A stretch of 18,079 nucleotides of DNA. Source: Lysobacteraceae bacterium. Its GTDB lineage: Bacteria > Pseudomonadota > Gammaproteobacteria > DSM-19610. The translations under genes and the position numbers were made by a program. Positions 1-7,315 of this stretch are shown here, piece after piece. Every line of letters starts with the position of its first letter. Position 1 is the stretch's first letter. The notes beneath the pieces are model-generated. The model was not told the DNA's origin and did no database searches. It saw only the letters and a list, made by a program, of their open reading frames with translations. The stretch spans positions 1 through 18,079 of the forward strand of contig JAIVHA010000185.1 in NCBI GenBank assembly GCA_020201295.1. Reading direction: 5' to 3'.

Positions 1-1841
1 CCCTCGTGACCGAGGATCTCCATGCCCGCGCCGGCGAACACCAGCCGCGCGCGCAGGTCCTGAATGGGTTCCCAGCCTTGCTGGTACTCGAGCACCGCGT
101 TCTCGACATCCGCCCGCACCTCGAAGCGCCCCTGACCGGCATCGAAGGGGAAGCCGCGCAAGGGACCGTGAAACAACACCGTACCCGCGGTGATCTCCCC
201 CGCCACCAGGGCCCGGTCGAGCCAGGCCACTGCCCGTTCGTTCATGATACCCACCGGCAGATAACGCCCGGTGTGGGCGACCTGGCCGCGTTCCACCTGG
301 AACTGCAGGTCGAGATAGGGCAGTACCGTCGATTCAGTCAACGGGTCCGGCACATCCACCCGCCAATGGCCCTCCCCCGCCACTTCATCGTTGGCCAGCC
401 GGAACTGGTTGCTGTAGACAGTCAGTCGTTGATCGGCGCGCCGCCAGTGGATGGCACCACCACCCGTGGTGACTGGTAACGGGCCGCGGAACAGTGCCTG
501 TTCCAGGCCACCTTCGGCCAGCTCCAGTTGCAGGCTGCCCTGGTCCTGGTCGCCATCGATCCGCCCGCTCCAGCCCTGTATCCCCGGCAGCCGGCCATGG
601 GGTCGGGTGTGCAGGGCAAGGAAATCCGTGCGCAGGCGCAGTGCCTCCGGCATACCGTCCCGGATGCGTGTGGCGAACCGCAGGTCGGTGAGCTGTCCTT
701 GCGGAAGGATCGCCCGCAACGGATCCTCCAGGACAGCCGGAAGCGGCAAGGCCAGCAACAGGCGGGACAGGACGCCGAGGTCCAGGTGCCCGGCCTCGCC
801 GCGCCAAGCCAGGACGCCGGCCGTGTCGGCCCGTTGTTCCAGGCGCCAGCGACTGGCGGGCCAGGTGGCGCCGTTTTCCACCAGTTCGAAGCCGTCGGCA
901 CTCAGCCGCCAGCCATCCTCCAGGCGGGACCAGAGCAGGCGGCTCTCCAGGCGGGTGAAAAAAAACGGTGACACATCACCGTTGGCCAGGCTTGCGAGCT
1001 GGGCATCCCGCAAGCTGAACTCCACCGCGACCTCGTCGGGCCGGCCATGTTCCAGTTGGCCCCACAGACGCAGGTCGAGACGACCCCATAGATCCAGGTT
1101 TCGATGAGGCACCAGGCTGCTCCAGGCAGCCAGGTGCAAGCCGTCCAATTGCAGGAAAAACCGGCCGCGCAGTTCCTCCAGGTGGATCGCCTCTCCCGTG
1201 ATCCGCAACGAGGCGTGCAGGCGCTCACCGTAGGCGGGGGGTAGTGGCACCTCGGCATCGGCCCACAGCGCCTGGTCGCGCACCTCCAGCCGCAAGGTCA
1301 CATCGTGCAGCTCGAGGCGCGGCATGACACCGGTCTGGTCTTCCCAGCGCAAGCGGGTCTGCAACAGGGACAACTCGCCCACCGCATCCAGGGCAGCCAG
1401 CACCCGTTCCATGGACAGTTGCCGGATCGGCAAGGGCATGTCGCGCAGGCCGATGCGGCCATCGGGCCGGCGTACCAGGTCCAGTTCCAGGCCCACCAGG
1501 CTGGCATCGGAGGTAACCAGGGTGCGCTGGCGCAAGGATTCGAAAAGGTCCACACGCAGCCAGAGCGCCTCCAGCGTCAACCGTTCCTCGCTACCCGTTT
1601 CATCCAGGATGCGCAGCTGATGCAGCTGCAAGGTGGGTGCGAAGCCGCGCCAGGCGGCGTCCATGCGCTCGATGCGCACCGGTCGTTGCAACAGGGTTTC
1701 CAGGCGATTTTCCAGCTGCGCGCGCTGGTCGCCCATATGGGGTAACAACAGGCGCGCCGCGCTGAAGCTCACTGCCATGAGGATCAGCAAGGCGGCGAAA
1801 GTGAACCACAGCAATTGAAGGATACGACGCAACATCGGCAT
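1..1841 (-). CDS. yhdP: YhdP family protein, N-terminal half (cut by window edge)
   Basis: This frame stays open from an ATG at 1841 to the window edge, about 613 codons, roughly half of the usual YhdP length near 1270 residues. Residues about 7-33 form a single N-terminal membrane anchor rich in L, F and A. Near residues 525-590 is the segment typical of the YhdP/DUF3971 family: RYLPVGIMNERAVAWLDRAL, then FHGPLRGFPFDAGQGRFEV. YhdP belongs to the AsmA-like, bridge-forming proteins implicated in moving phospholipid from the inner to the outer membrane; that role is family knowledge. The gene follows rng by 37 bp on the same strand, a common proteobacterial order (maf-rng-yhdP). The start could also be the second ATG at 1835, since neither has a strong Shine-Dalgarno sequence. 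The 3' half is outside the window. Confidence 0.9.
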   Translation of the reverse strand, partial: MPMLRRILQLLWFTFAALLILMAVSFSAARLLLPHMGDQRAQLENRLETLLQRPVRIERMDAAWRGFAPTLQLHQLRILDETGSEERLTLEALWLRVDLFESLRQRTLVTSDASLVGLELDLVRRPDGRIGLRDMPLPIRQLSMERVLAALDAVGELSLLQTRLRWEDQTGVMPRLELHDVTLRLEVRDQALWADAEVPLPPAYGERLHASLRITGEAIHLEELRGRFFLQLDGLHLAAWSSLVPHRNLDLWGRLDLRLWGQLEHGRPDEVAVEFSLRDAQLASLANGDVSPFFFTRLESRLLWSRLEDGWRLSADGFELVENGATWPASRWRLEQRADTAGVLAWRGEAGHLDLGVLSRLLLALPLPAVLEDPLRAILPQGQLTDLRFATRIRDGMPEALRLRTDFLALHTRPHGRLPGIQGWSGRIDGDQDQGSLQLELAEGGLEQALFRGPLPVTTGGGAIHWRRADQRLTVYSNQFRLANDEVAGEGHWRVDVPDPLTESTVLPYLDLQFQVERGQVAHTGRYLPVGIMNERAVAWLDRALVAGEITAGTVLFHGPLRGFPFDAGQGRFEVRADVENAVLEYQQGWEPIQDLRARLVFAGAGMEILGHE

Positions 1842-1878
1842 GAAGCTCAAGTGCGCGAAGAAGGCACGCAAGGCGCCT

Positions 1879-3270
1879 TCACATCAGCACCACATCGTAT
1901 TGTTCCTGGGCGTAAAGGGATTCCACCTGCAGGCGAATCGGCTTGCCGATGAAAGTTTCCAATTCCGCCAGGCTGGTGGATTGTTCGTCGAGCAGGCGAT
2001 CCACCACCTCCTGGGAAGCCAGCACCAGCAACTCCCCGGCATCGAACTGGCGCGCTTCGCGGATGAGTTCTACATGCTCGAGGCTTTCCCGGGTACGCTT
2101 GCGGGTCATCTGCACCAGGCCCAGGCTGGACACCTCGCTGATATAGGTCTTGGCGTGGTCCTTTTCCAGGCTCTTTTCCAGGGCGCGCAGCACCTTGCGT
2201 TTGTGCTCATCCACGGACATGTCGATGAAGTCGATGATGATGATGCCGCCGAGATTGCGCAGCCGCAACTGGCGCACGATGGCCTGGGCCGCTTCCAGGT
2301 TGGTCTTGAAGATGGTTTCTTCCAGGTTACGATGCCCCACGTAGGCGCCCGTGTTCACGTCGATGGTGGTCATGGCCTCGGTCTGGTCGATGACCATGTG
2401 GCCACCGGATTTGAGCTGCACCTTGCGATCCAGTGCCTTCTGGATCTCATCCTCCACTCCATAGAGATCAAACAGCGGCCGTTCACCGGGATAGTATTCG
2501 ATGTGTTCGCGCAGCTCGGGGATAAAGCGCTCCACGAAGCGCTCCACCCGCTGGAAGGTCTCGCGGGAATCGATGCGCATCTTCTCCACTTCGCTGTCGA
2601 GGAGGTCGCGCAACACGCGCAAGGTGAGTGGCAGGTCTTCGTGAATGACGTTACCGGGCTCCACGCTGATGGAACGTTCCTGGATGGATTCCCACAGCTT
2701 GTGGAGGAACTCCACCTCCTTGGCAATCGCTTCCTCTTCCACGCCTTCGGCGGCGGTACGGATGATATAGCCATTGGCGCCCTGTCCATCGTCCAGGGAG
2801 GACACGATAGCCTTGAGCCGCTGGCGTTCCGCCTCGTCCTCGATCCGCTGCGATACGCCCAGGCTGTTCTCACCGGGCATGAACACCAGATAGCGGGCGG
2901 GGATGGTGATATGCGTGGTCAGGCGCGCACCCTTGGTGCCGAGCGGGTCCTTGATCACCTGCACCGCCAGGGTCTTGCCCTCGTGCAGCAGTTGACTGAT
3001 GGATTCCGATTGCCCGCCGGGCTCCAGCCGTTCCCCATTCGGCTCCGGGATGATATCCGAGGCATGCAGGAAGGCGGCGCGCTCCAGGCCAATGTCGACG
3101 AAGGCGGCCTGCATGCCCGGCAGCACCCGGCAAACCTTGCCCTTGTAGATGTTGCCCACCAGGCCTCGGCGGTTGCTGCGCTCGATGAAGACTTCCTGCA
3201 GCACCCCGTTCTCCACCACGGCGACGCGGGTCTCCTGCGGGGTGACATTGACCAGGATTTCCTCACTCAT
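1879..3270 (-). CDS. rng: Ribonuclease G, lacking the Zn-link segment
   Basis: A 463-residue RNase E/G family endoribonuclease, acting in 16S rRNA 5' maturation and mRNA decay. The start MSEEILVNVT is the family's standard N-terminus; the open frame upstream of it only translates REP repeats. An S1 RNA-binding domain occupies residues about 35-125. The two catalytic aspartates are present: D304 in MTTIDVNTG and D347 in IIIIDFIDM. After MTRKRTRESLEHV (ending at 400) the family normally has a segment with a CPxC motif that binds the shared zinc between subunits. Here the chain runs straight into ELIREARQFDAGELLVLAS, 14 residues against about 40 remembered for E. coli RNase G. The total is 26 residues short of the E. 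coli length (489), matching a single clean in-frame loss. The C-terminal domain (SLAELETFIGKPIRLQVE) is intact, so the protein is probably made and stable. The gene is between maf and yhdP. Confidence 0.93.
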   Translation of the reverse strand: MSEEILVNVTPQETRVAVVENGVLQEVFIERSNRRGLVGNIYKGKVCRVLPGMQAAFVDIGLERAAFLHASDIIPEPNGERLEPGGQSESISQLLHEGKTLAVQVIKDPLGTKGARLTTHITIPARYLVFMPGENSLGVSQRIEDEAERQRLKAIVSSLDDGQGANGYIIRTAAEGVEEEAIAKEVEFLHKLWESIQERSISVEPGNVIHEDLPLTLRVLRDLLDSEVEKMRIDSRETFQRVERFVERFIPELREHIEYYPGERPLFDLYGVEDEIQKALDRKVQLKSGGHMVIDQTEAMTTIDVNTGAYVGHRNLEETIFKTNLEAAQAIVRQLRLRNLGGIIIIDFIDMSVDEHKRKVLRALEKSLEKDHAKTYISEVSSLGLVQMTRKRTRESLEHVELIREARQFDAGELLVLASQEVVDRLLDEQSTSLAELETFIGKPIRLQVESLYAQEQYDVVLM

Positions 3271-3312
3271 ATTGGTTTCCGCATAAACATTGCAATTCTG
3301 CCGGTGCTGGAT

Positions 3313-3425
3313 CGGTTCGCGGGCGAAGCCCGCTCCTACAGGGGGCGGAGTTAGCGGTTCGCGGGCAAAGCCCGCTCCTACGGGGGACGGATTTACCGGT
3401 AGGAGCGGGCTTTGCCCGCGAACCG
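3313..3425. repeat. REP cluster, three 27-bp copies (maf-rng gap)
   Basis: Three copies of a 27-bp palindromic unit (core GTAGGAGCGGGCTTTGCCCG, ending CGAACCG) occupy 3313-3339, 3355-3381 and 3399-3425. The first two are in the same orientation and the third is inverted. Copies two and three match perfectly over 27 bp, so the transcript can fold into one long hairpin with a 17-nt loop. Copy one differs by a single base in its loop. This resembles the REP/BIME elements abundant in Pseudomonas and other gammaproteobacteria. It sits between co-oriented genes and could attenuate or stabilise the mRNA. Translated, it gives the VGAGFARE peptide that artificially extends the rng frame. Confidence 0.9.
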
Positions 3426-3433
3426 ATCCGGCA

Positions 3434-4039
3434 TCAGCCCCGCAGCCGTTCAAAACCAGCCGGATGTATGCCCGCCTGCGCCAGCAGCGCGGCGGTCTCG
3501 AACAGCGGCAGGCCCATCACGCCACTGTAGCTGCCTTCCAGCCGCACCACGAATATTGCGCCCAGGCCCTGTATGCCATAGGCACCGGCCTTGTCCTCAG
3601 GTTCCCCGCTTTCCCAATAGGCCAGCCGCTCGGCGGCCTCGATGGGGCGGAAGGTCACCCGGCTGCGGCTCAGGCGGACCTCGGGCTCCGGCGTCACCAG
3701 CGCCACGGCGGTCAGTACCTCGTGGGTACGGCCCGACAGGCGCGCCAGCATGGTCAGGGCAGCGTCGCGATCCCGCGGCTTGCCCAGGGTTTCACCATCC
3801 AGTACCACGAGGGTGTCGGCACCCAGCACCGGCCCCCGCTCCACCACCGGCAGGGCCTGCCAGCCCGCCAGTGCCTTGTCCAGGGCCAGGCGCTGCACGA
3901 ATGCCTCCACCGTCTCACCGGCACGGCGGCTTTCGTCCAGATCTACCGCCAGCACCCGGTGGCGCACGCCGATCTGGTTCAACAGCTCGCGGCGGCGCGG
4001 AGAGGCGGAGGCCAGTACCAGGGTCGGTGTCTCAGTCAT
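3434..4039 (-). CDS. maf: Maf family nucleotide pyrophosphatase, YhdE-type
   Basis: A 201-residue Maf protein. The N-terminal LVLASASPRRRELL (residues 7-20) is the nucleotide-binding signature, GADTLVVLDGETLGKPRD (73-90) holds the catalytic aspartate region, and LSGRTHEVLTAVAL and AGAYGIQGLGAIFV (about 151-164) are the other conserved blocks. The family hydrolyses non-canonical or excess nucleoside triphosphates; the YhdE subgroup prefers dTTP and UTP. The subgroup assignment rests on the AGAYGIQG region and on the neighbouring rng-yhdP genes, an order shared with E. coli. The ATG at 4039 is preferred over an upstream TTG at 4054 because family proteins begin close to the LASASPRR motif. Confidence 0.93.
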   Translation of the reverse strand: MTETPTLVLASASPRRRELLNQIGVRHRVLAVDLDESRRAGETVEAFVQRLALDKALAGWQALPVVERGPVLGADTLVVLDGETLGKPRDRDAALTMLARLSGRTHEVLTAVALVTPEPEVRLSRSRVTFRPIEAAERLAYWESGEPEDKAGAYGIQGLGAIFVVRLEGSYSGVMGLPLFETAALLAQAGIHPAGFERLRG

Positions 4040-4088
4040 GGCAGTCTGCCACAAAAGGGCGCGGCATGCGGCCGCGGGGCATGAGTCG

Positions 4089-4166
4089 CGTCATCCCGGC
4101 GCAGGCCGGGATCCATGAATTCCTGGCGCAGGTGGGTTCTGGATCCCGGCCTGCACCGGGATGACG
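4089..4166. repeat. Inverted repeat, CCGGGATGACG family
   Basis: Two 27-bp arms at 4089-4115 and 4140-4166 are inverted copies with one mismatch (CGTCATCCCGG.GCAGGCCGG followed by GATCCA). The 24 bases between them form the loop. It lies in the maf-rlmH gap. This is the CGTCATCCCGGC-type intergenic repeat seen in many proteobacteria. Its right end, CCGGGATGACGA, is reused as the start of each unit in the adjoining tandem repeat. Confidence 0.85.
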
Positions 4167-4253
4167 AAAAATAAACGCGCCGGGATGACGAATAATAATC
4201 GTGCCGGGGTGACAGAAAATAGTCGTGCCGGGATGACGAAAAATGGTCGCGCC
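4158..4253. repeat. 24-bp tandem repeat, four units
   Basis: Four head-to-tail units of exactly 24 bp at 4158-4181, 4182-4205, 4206-4229 and 4230-4253, with a decayed partial fifth unit to about 4270. The consensus unit is GGGATGACGAAAAATNRTCG followed by NGCC. Because 24 is a multiple of three, both strands show spurious open frames (FVIPARLF-like on the minus strand). I see no ribosome binding site or conserved protein there, so I treat the tract as non-coding. Confidence 0.88.
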
Positions 4254-4301
4254 CCGATGACGGGAAATGGTGTCCTGGCTGAAGCAAATGCCATCCGGTG
4301 T

Positions 4302-4772
4302 CTATTGTCGATGGTAGGGATGACCCTTGTACAGGGTCCAGGCGCGATACAGCTGTTCGGCCAGCAGGACCCGCACCAGGGGGTGCGGCAGGGTCAGGGG
4401 GGACAGGGACCAGGCCTGCTCGGCACGCGCGCGGCAGGCCTCGGAGAGACCGTCGGGGCCGCCCACCAGCAGGGCGACATCGCGGCCCGCGCCCAGCCAG
4501 GCCTCCAGCTCGCCGGCCAGTTGTTCCGTGCTCCAGGCCCGGCCTTCCACCTCCAGGGCAATCACCTGGCAGTCGCGCGGCAGGGCCGCCAGCATCTTCT
4601 CGCCTTCCTCGGCGATGGCGCGCTGCACATCGGCATTCTTGCCGCGCTTGCCGAGCGGGATCTCCACCAGTTGCACAGCGCATTCGCGTGGCAGGCGCTT
4701 GGCGTATTCCGTGAACCCATCCTGCACCCAGGCCGGCATGCGCGTGCCCACGGCGATGAGCTGGATGCGCAT
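4302..4772 (-). CDS. rlmH: 23S rRNA pseudouridine-1915 N3-methyltransferase RlmH
   Basis: A 156-residue SPOUT-class methyltransferase; E. coli RlmH has 155. It methylates pseudouridine 1915 in helix 69 of 23S rRNA using S-adenosylmethionine. MRIQLIAVGTRMPAWV is the usual start. The SAM-binding knot carries LLVGGPDGLS (101-110), and the C-terminus has the family signature LTLPHPLVRVLLAEQLYRAW and ends HPYHRQ. The start at 4772 is 10 bp after the rsfS stop, with a CAGGAG Shine-Dalgarno sequence inside the end of rsfS, so the two genes are probably translationally linked. rsfS-rlmH is a very conserved pair. Confidence 0.96.
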   Translation of the reverse strand: MRIQLIAVGTRMPAWVQDGFTEYAKRLPRECAVQLVEIPLGKRGKNADVQRAIAEEGEKMLAALPRDCQVIALEVEGRAWSTEQLAGELEAWLGAGRDVALLVGGPDGLSEACRARAEQAWSLSPLTLPHPLVRVLLAEQLYRAWTLYKGHPYHRQ

Positions 4773-4782
4773 GCGGCGGGGC

Positions 4783-5151
4783 CTACTCCTGGCCCATGCG
4801 CCGGTTGGGCTCCACCTCGGCACCCGGACCGCCCACGGCCCAGAGTTTTTCCAGGTTGTAGAAGTCGCGCGCCGCGGGCAGCATCACATGCAGCACCACG
4901 TCACCGAAATCCACCAGCACCCATTCCCCGGCCTGCTCGCCTTCCGAGCCGATGGGCATGATGCCCTGTTGCTTGGCCTCCACCACGGCATTGTTCGCCA
5001 GGGATTTCACATGACGGTTGGAGGTTCCGCTGGCGATGATCATCCAGTCGGTGACCGAGGTCATGTCGTGGACGTCGAGCGCGGTGATCTGCACACCCTT
5101 GAGGTCTTCCAGGGCCCCGATCACCAGGTCCTTCAATTCATTTGCTTCCAT
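4783..5151 (-). CDS. rsfS: Ribosomal silencing factor RsfS
   Basis: A 122-residue RsfS/Iojap protein. The family binds ribosomal protein uL14 and blocks joining of the 30S and 50S subunits when nutrients run out. Conserved blocks include the family-typical DMTSVTDWMIIASGTSNRHV (about 29-48) and GEWVLVDFGDVVLHVMLPAARDFYNLEKLW (about 76-105). AGAGG lies 9 nt before the ATG at 5151. It sits between nadD and rlmH, the standard gammaproteobacterial order. Confidence 0.96.
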   Translation of the reverse strand: MEANELKDLVIGALEDLKGVQITALDVHDMTSVTDWMIIASGTSNRHVKSLANNAVVEAKQQGIMPIGSEGEQAGEWVLVDFGDVVLHVMLPAARDFYNLEKLWAVGGPGAEVEPNRRMGQE

Positions 5152-5214
5152 CAATCAAAACCTCTATTCACCGCAAAGGCGCAAAGTAAACCCAATCATT
5201 GCAAAATTTCGCTT

Positions 5215-5279
5215 GTAGGAGCGGCCTTGGCCGCGAAGGGCCGGTGCCACTGCTGTTCGCGGCCAGAGGCCGCTCCTAC
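5215..5279. repeat. Inverted REP pair (nadD-rsfS gap)
   Basis: Arms GTAGGAGCGGCCTTGGCCGC plus GAA (5215-5237) and its inverted partner (5256-5279, with AGA in place of the central AAG) face each other across 18 bp. This is the same REP family as at 3313-3425 but with GGCC instead of GGGC. It separates two co-directional genes and could act as a BIME-like mRNA hairpin. Nothing else is evident in the 5152-5320 gap. Confidence 0.88.
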
Positions 5280-5320
5280 AGGTGCCCAAGGGGGAAATAC
5301 CGTTGCTACCCGCGTGGCAA

Positions 5321-5956
5321 CTAGCCCGACACACCATACAAAGCTTCTTCATGAATATAGTCCAGCACCGCATCGGGCAGCAGAAAGCGCGGGCTCGCGC
5401 CCGCCGCCAGCCGTGCGCGGATGTCCGTGGCGGAGATGGCCAGCTGGCTGACCGGCAAGAACAACATGGCGCCGGCCGGCTCCTGCGCCAACCGGGTAAT
5501 CTCTTCTGTACGATGGGCGCGCACCAGTTCCGCCAGCTCGCCCTGCTCTGGCAGCACCACGCCGGGCCGCTCCATCACCACGATGTGGGCCAGCCCGATC
5601 AGCCGCGTCCACTGGTGCCAGGCCGGAAGGCCGAGCAAGGCGTCCAGGCCCAGGATCAGCACCAGCGGTACCTCGCCCAGCTCGTCGCGCAGCGAGGCCA
5701 GGGTATCCACCATGTAGGAAGGTCCTTCCCGTTCCAGTTCCCGTCCGTCCACCGTCATGCCGGGCTGGTCGAGAATGGCCAGCCGCACCATGTCCAGGCG
5801 TTGTTGCGCGCTGGCCAGGGGCTGGGGACGATGGGGCGGAATGGCGGCGGGAATGAAACGCAGCTCCGCCAGTTCCAGTTGCTGCTGCACTTCCAGGGCG
5901 GTGCGCAGGTGTGCGTAATGGATGGGATCGAAGGTGCCGCCGAACAGACCGATCAT
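5321..5956 (-). CDS. nadD: Nicotinate-nucleotide adenylyltransferase
   Basis: A 211-residue NadD, which joins ATP and nicotinate mononucleotide to make deamido-NAD. The nucleotidyltransferase motif GGTFDPIHYAHL (6-17) and the second ATP-binding motif ISATDIR (174-180) are both intact. GPSYMVDTL (about 78-86) and LILGLDALLGLPAWHQW (100-116) are further family blocks. The usual T in the GPSYTVDTL block is M here. The start at 5956 is 18 bp after the proA stop, and rsfS follows. Confidence 0.95.
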   Translation of the reverse strand: MIGLFGGTFDPIHYAHLRTALEVQQQLELAELRFIPAAIPPHRPQPLASAQQRLDMVRLAILDQPGMTVDGRELEREGPSYMVDTLASLRDELGEVPLVLILGLDALLGLPAWHQWTRLIGLAHIVVMERPGVVLPEQGELAELVRAHRTEEITRLAQEPAGAMLFLPVSQLAISATDIRARLAAGASPRFLLPDAVLDYIHEEALYGVSG

Positions 5957-5974
5957 CGGCGTGGCACACCCTGG

Positions 5975-7258
5975 CTATTGGCGAATATGACCGTCACCCA
6001 GCACCACGAATTTCAGGGTCGTAAGACCTTCCAGGCCCACCGGGCCACGGGCGTGCAGCTTGTCGGTGCTGATGCCGATCTCGGCACCCAGGCCGTATTC
6101 GAAACCGTCGGCGAAGCGGGTCGAGGCATTGACCATCACCGAGCTGGAATCCACCTCGCGCAGGAAGCGGCGCGCGCGGCCCAGGTTCTCGGTGAGGATG
6201 GCGTCGGTGTGACGCGAACTGTGGCGCTCGATATGGGAAATGGCTTCATCGAGATCGGCCACCACGCGCACGGCGAGAATGGGCGCAAGGTATTCCGTAT
6301 CCCAGTCATCCTCGGTAGCGGCCGTGATACCCGGCAGGATGGCGCAGCTACGCGCACAGCCGCGCAGCTCCACGCCGGCGTCCTGATATTGTTTGCCGAG
6401 CACCGGCAGGATGCGTGCCGCGATGTCTTCGTGCACCAGCAGGGTCTCCATGGTGTTGCAAGTACCGTAGCGCTGGGTCTTGGCGTTGAAGGCCACCATC
6501 ACGGCCTTGTCGACATCGGCCTCGTCGTCGATGTAGGTGTGACAGATGCCGTCCAGGTGCTTGATCACCGGCACACGGGATTCACGGCTGATGCGTTCGA
6601 TCAGGCCCTTGCCGCCACGCGGCACGATGACGTCCACGTATTTTTCCATGCGCACCAGCTCGCCCACGGCGGCGCGGTTGGTGGTCTCGATCACCTGCAC
6701 GGCGGTTTCGGGCAGGCCGGCGGCCTGCAGCCCGGCGCGGATGCAAACGGCGATGGCCTGGTTGGAATGCACCGCCTCGGAGCCGCCGCGCAGGATGGCC
6801 GCGTTGCCCGACTTCAGGCACAGGCCGGCGGCATCGGCGGTCACATTGGGGCGCGATTCATAGATGATGCCGATGACGCCCAGCGGCACGCGCATGCGCC
6901 CCACCTGGATGCCGGAGGGGCGGTACTTGAGGTCGGAGATCTCGCCCACGGGATCCGGCAGGGCGGCGATCCGGCGCAGGCCCTCGGCCATGGCGCTGAT
7001 GCGCGCCGGGGTCAGTTCCAGACGATCCAGCAGAGCGGCGTCCAGGCCACGGGCACGGCCGGCTTCCAGGTCCTTGCGATTCTCCGCGGCCAGGGTCGCG
7101 GCGGCCATCTCGATGGCGGTGGCGATGGCGTTCAGGGCGGCATTCCTGGCGCCGGTGTCGGCAGCGGCCACGGCGCGCGCGGCGGCACGGGCCTGCTCGC
7201 CCACCTGCTGCATGTAGGTGGGGATGTCAAAATTCAGGCTGTCTGCTTTTGCGTTCAT
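5975..7258 (-). CDS. proA: Glutamate-5-semialdehyde dehydrogenase (gamma-glutamyl phosphate reductase)
   Basis: A 427-residue ProA, the NADPH-dependent second step of proline synthesis from glutamate. Visible blocks are ESRPNVTADAAGLCLKSGNA (about 134-153), RGGSEAVHSN (157-166), VIVPRGGKGLIE and the catalytic-cysteine region AKTQRYGTCNTMETLLVH with C267. The C-terminal ISTDKLHARGPVGLEGLTT is also standard. The ATG at 7258 was preferred to a TTG at 7285 because the added residues are not family-like. It lies between holA and nadD, a common insertion point for proA in gammaproteobacteria. Confidence 0.95.
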   Translation of the reverse strand: MNAKADSLNFDIPTYMQQVGEQARAAARAVAAADTGARNAALNAIATAIEMAAATLAAENRKDLEAGRARGLDAALLDRLELTPARISAMAEGLRRIAALPDPVGEISDLKYRPSGIQVGRMRVPLGVIGIIYESRPNVTADAAGLCLKSGNAAILRGGSEAVHSNQAIAVCIRAGLQAAGLPETAVQVIETTNRAAVGELVRMEKYVDVIVPRGGKGLIERISRESRVPVIKHLDGICHTYIDDEADVDKAVMVAFNAKTQRYGTCNTMETLLVHEDIAARILPVLGKQYQDAGVELRGCARSCAILPGITAATEDDWDTEYLAPILAVRVVADLDEAISHIERHSSRHTDAILTENLGRARRFLREVDSSSVMVNASTRFADGFEYGLGAEIGISTDKLHARGPVGLEGLTTLKFVVLGDGHIRQ

Positions 7259-7290
7259 GTGTTCGGTTACTCGTGATTCATCCAATACCC

Positions 7291-7315
7291 CCTCTCCCCC
7301 GCTACGGGGGAGAGG
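7291..7315. repeat. Perfect 11-bp hairpin whose loop is the holA stop codon
   Basis: CCTCTCCCCCG (7291-7301), CTA (7302-7304), then CGGGGGAGAGG (7305-7315). The two 11-bp arms are perfect inverted copies, and the 3-nt loop read on the minus strand is the TAG that ends holA. This resembles a short CCTCTCCCCC/GGGGGAGAGG intergenic repeat common in proteobacteria. There is no T-tract, so it is not an obvious intrinsic terminator. Confidence 0.9.

Noticed and set aside
1840..3354. 504-codon plus-strand open frame opposite rng
   Set aside because: It is the antisense shadow of a clearly conserved RNase G. Its residue composition is low-complexity H/L/Q/G, typical of antisense reading of GC-rich genes.
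4158..4270. CRISPR-like array
   Set aside because: The units are directly adjacent 24-bp copies with no unique spacers, so this is a tandem repeat, not a CRISPR.
4091..4294. Minus-strand 67-residue FVIPARLF repeat peptide
   Set aside because: It is a translation of the tandem repeat and inverted repeat. There is no ribosome binding site and such peptides are a known annotation artefact of this repeat type.
4161..4961. Plus-strand open frame starting in the 24-bp repeat, opposite rlmH
   Set aside because: The frame is open only because the repeat unit is a multiple of three. The rest is the shadow of rlmH and rsfS.
5282..7276. 664-codon plus-strand open frame opposite nadD and proA
   Set aside because: It is antisense to two strongly recognisable genes and spans their intergenic boundary. 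It has no family features and is rich in H, Q and G.
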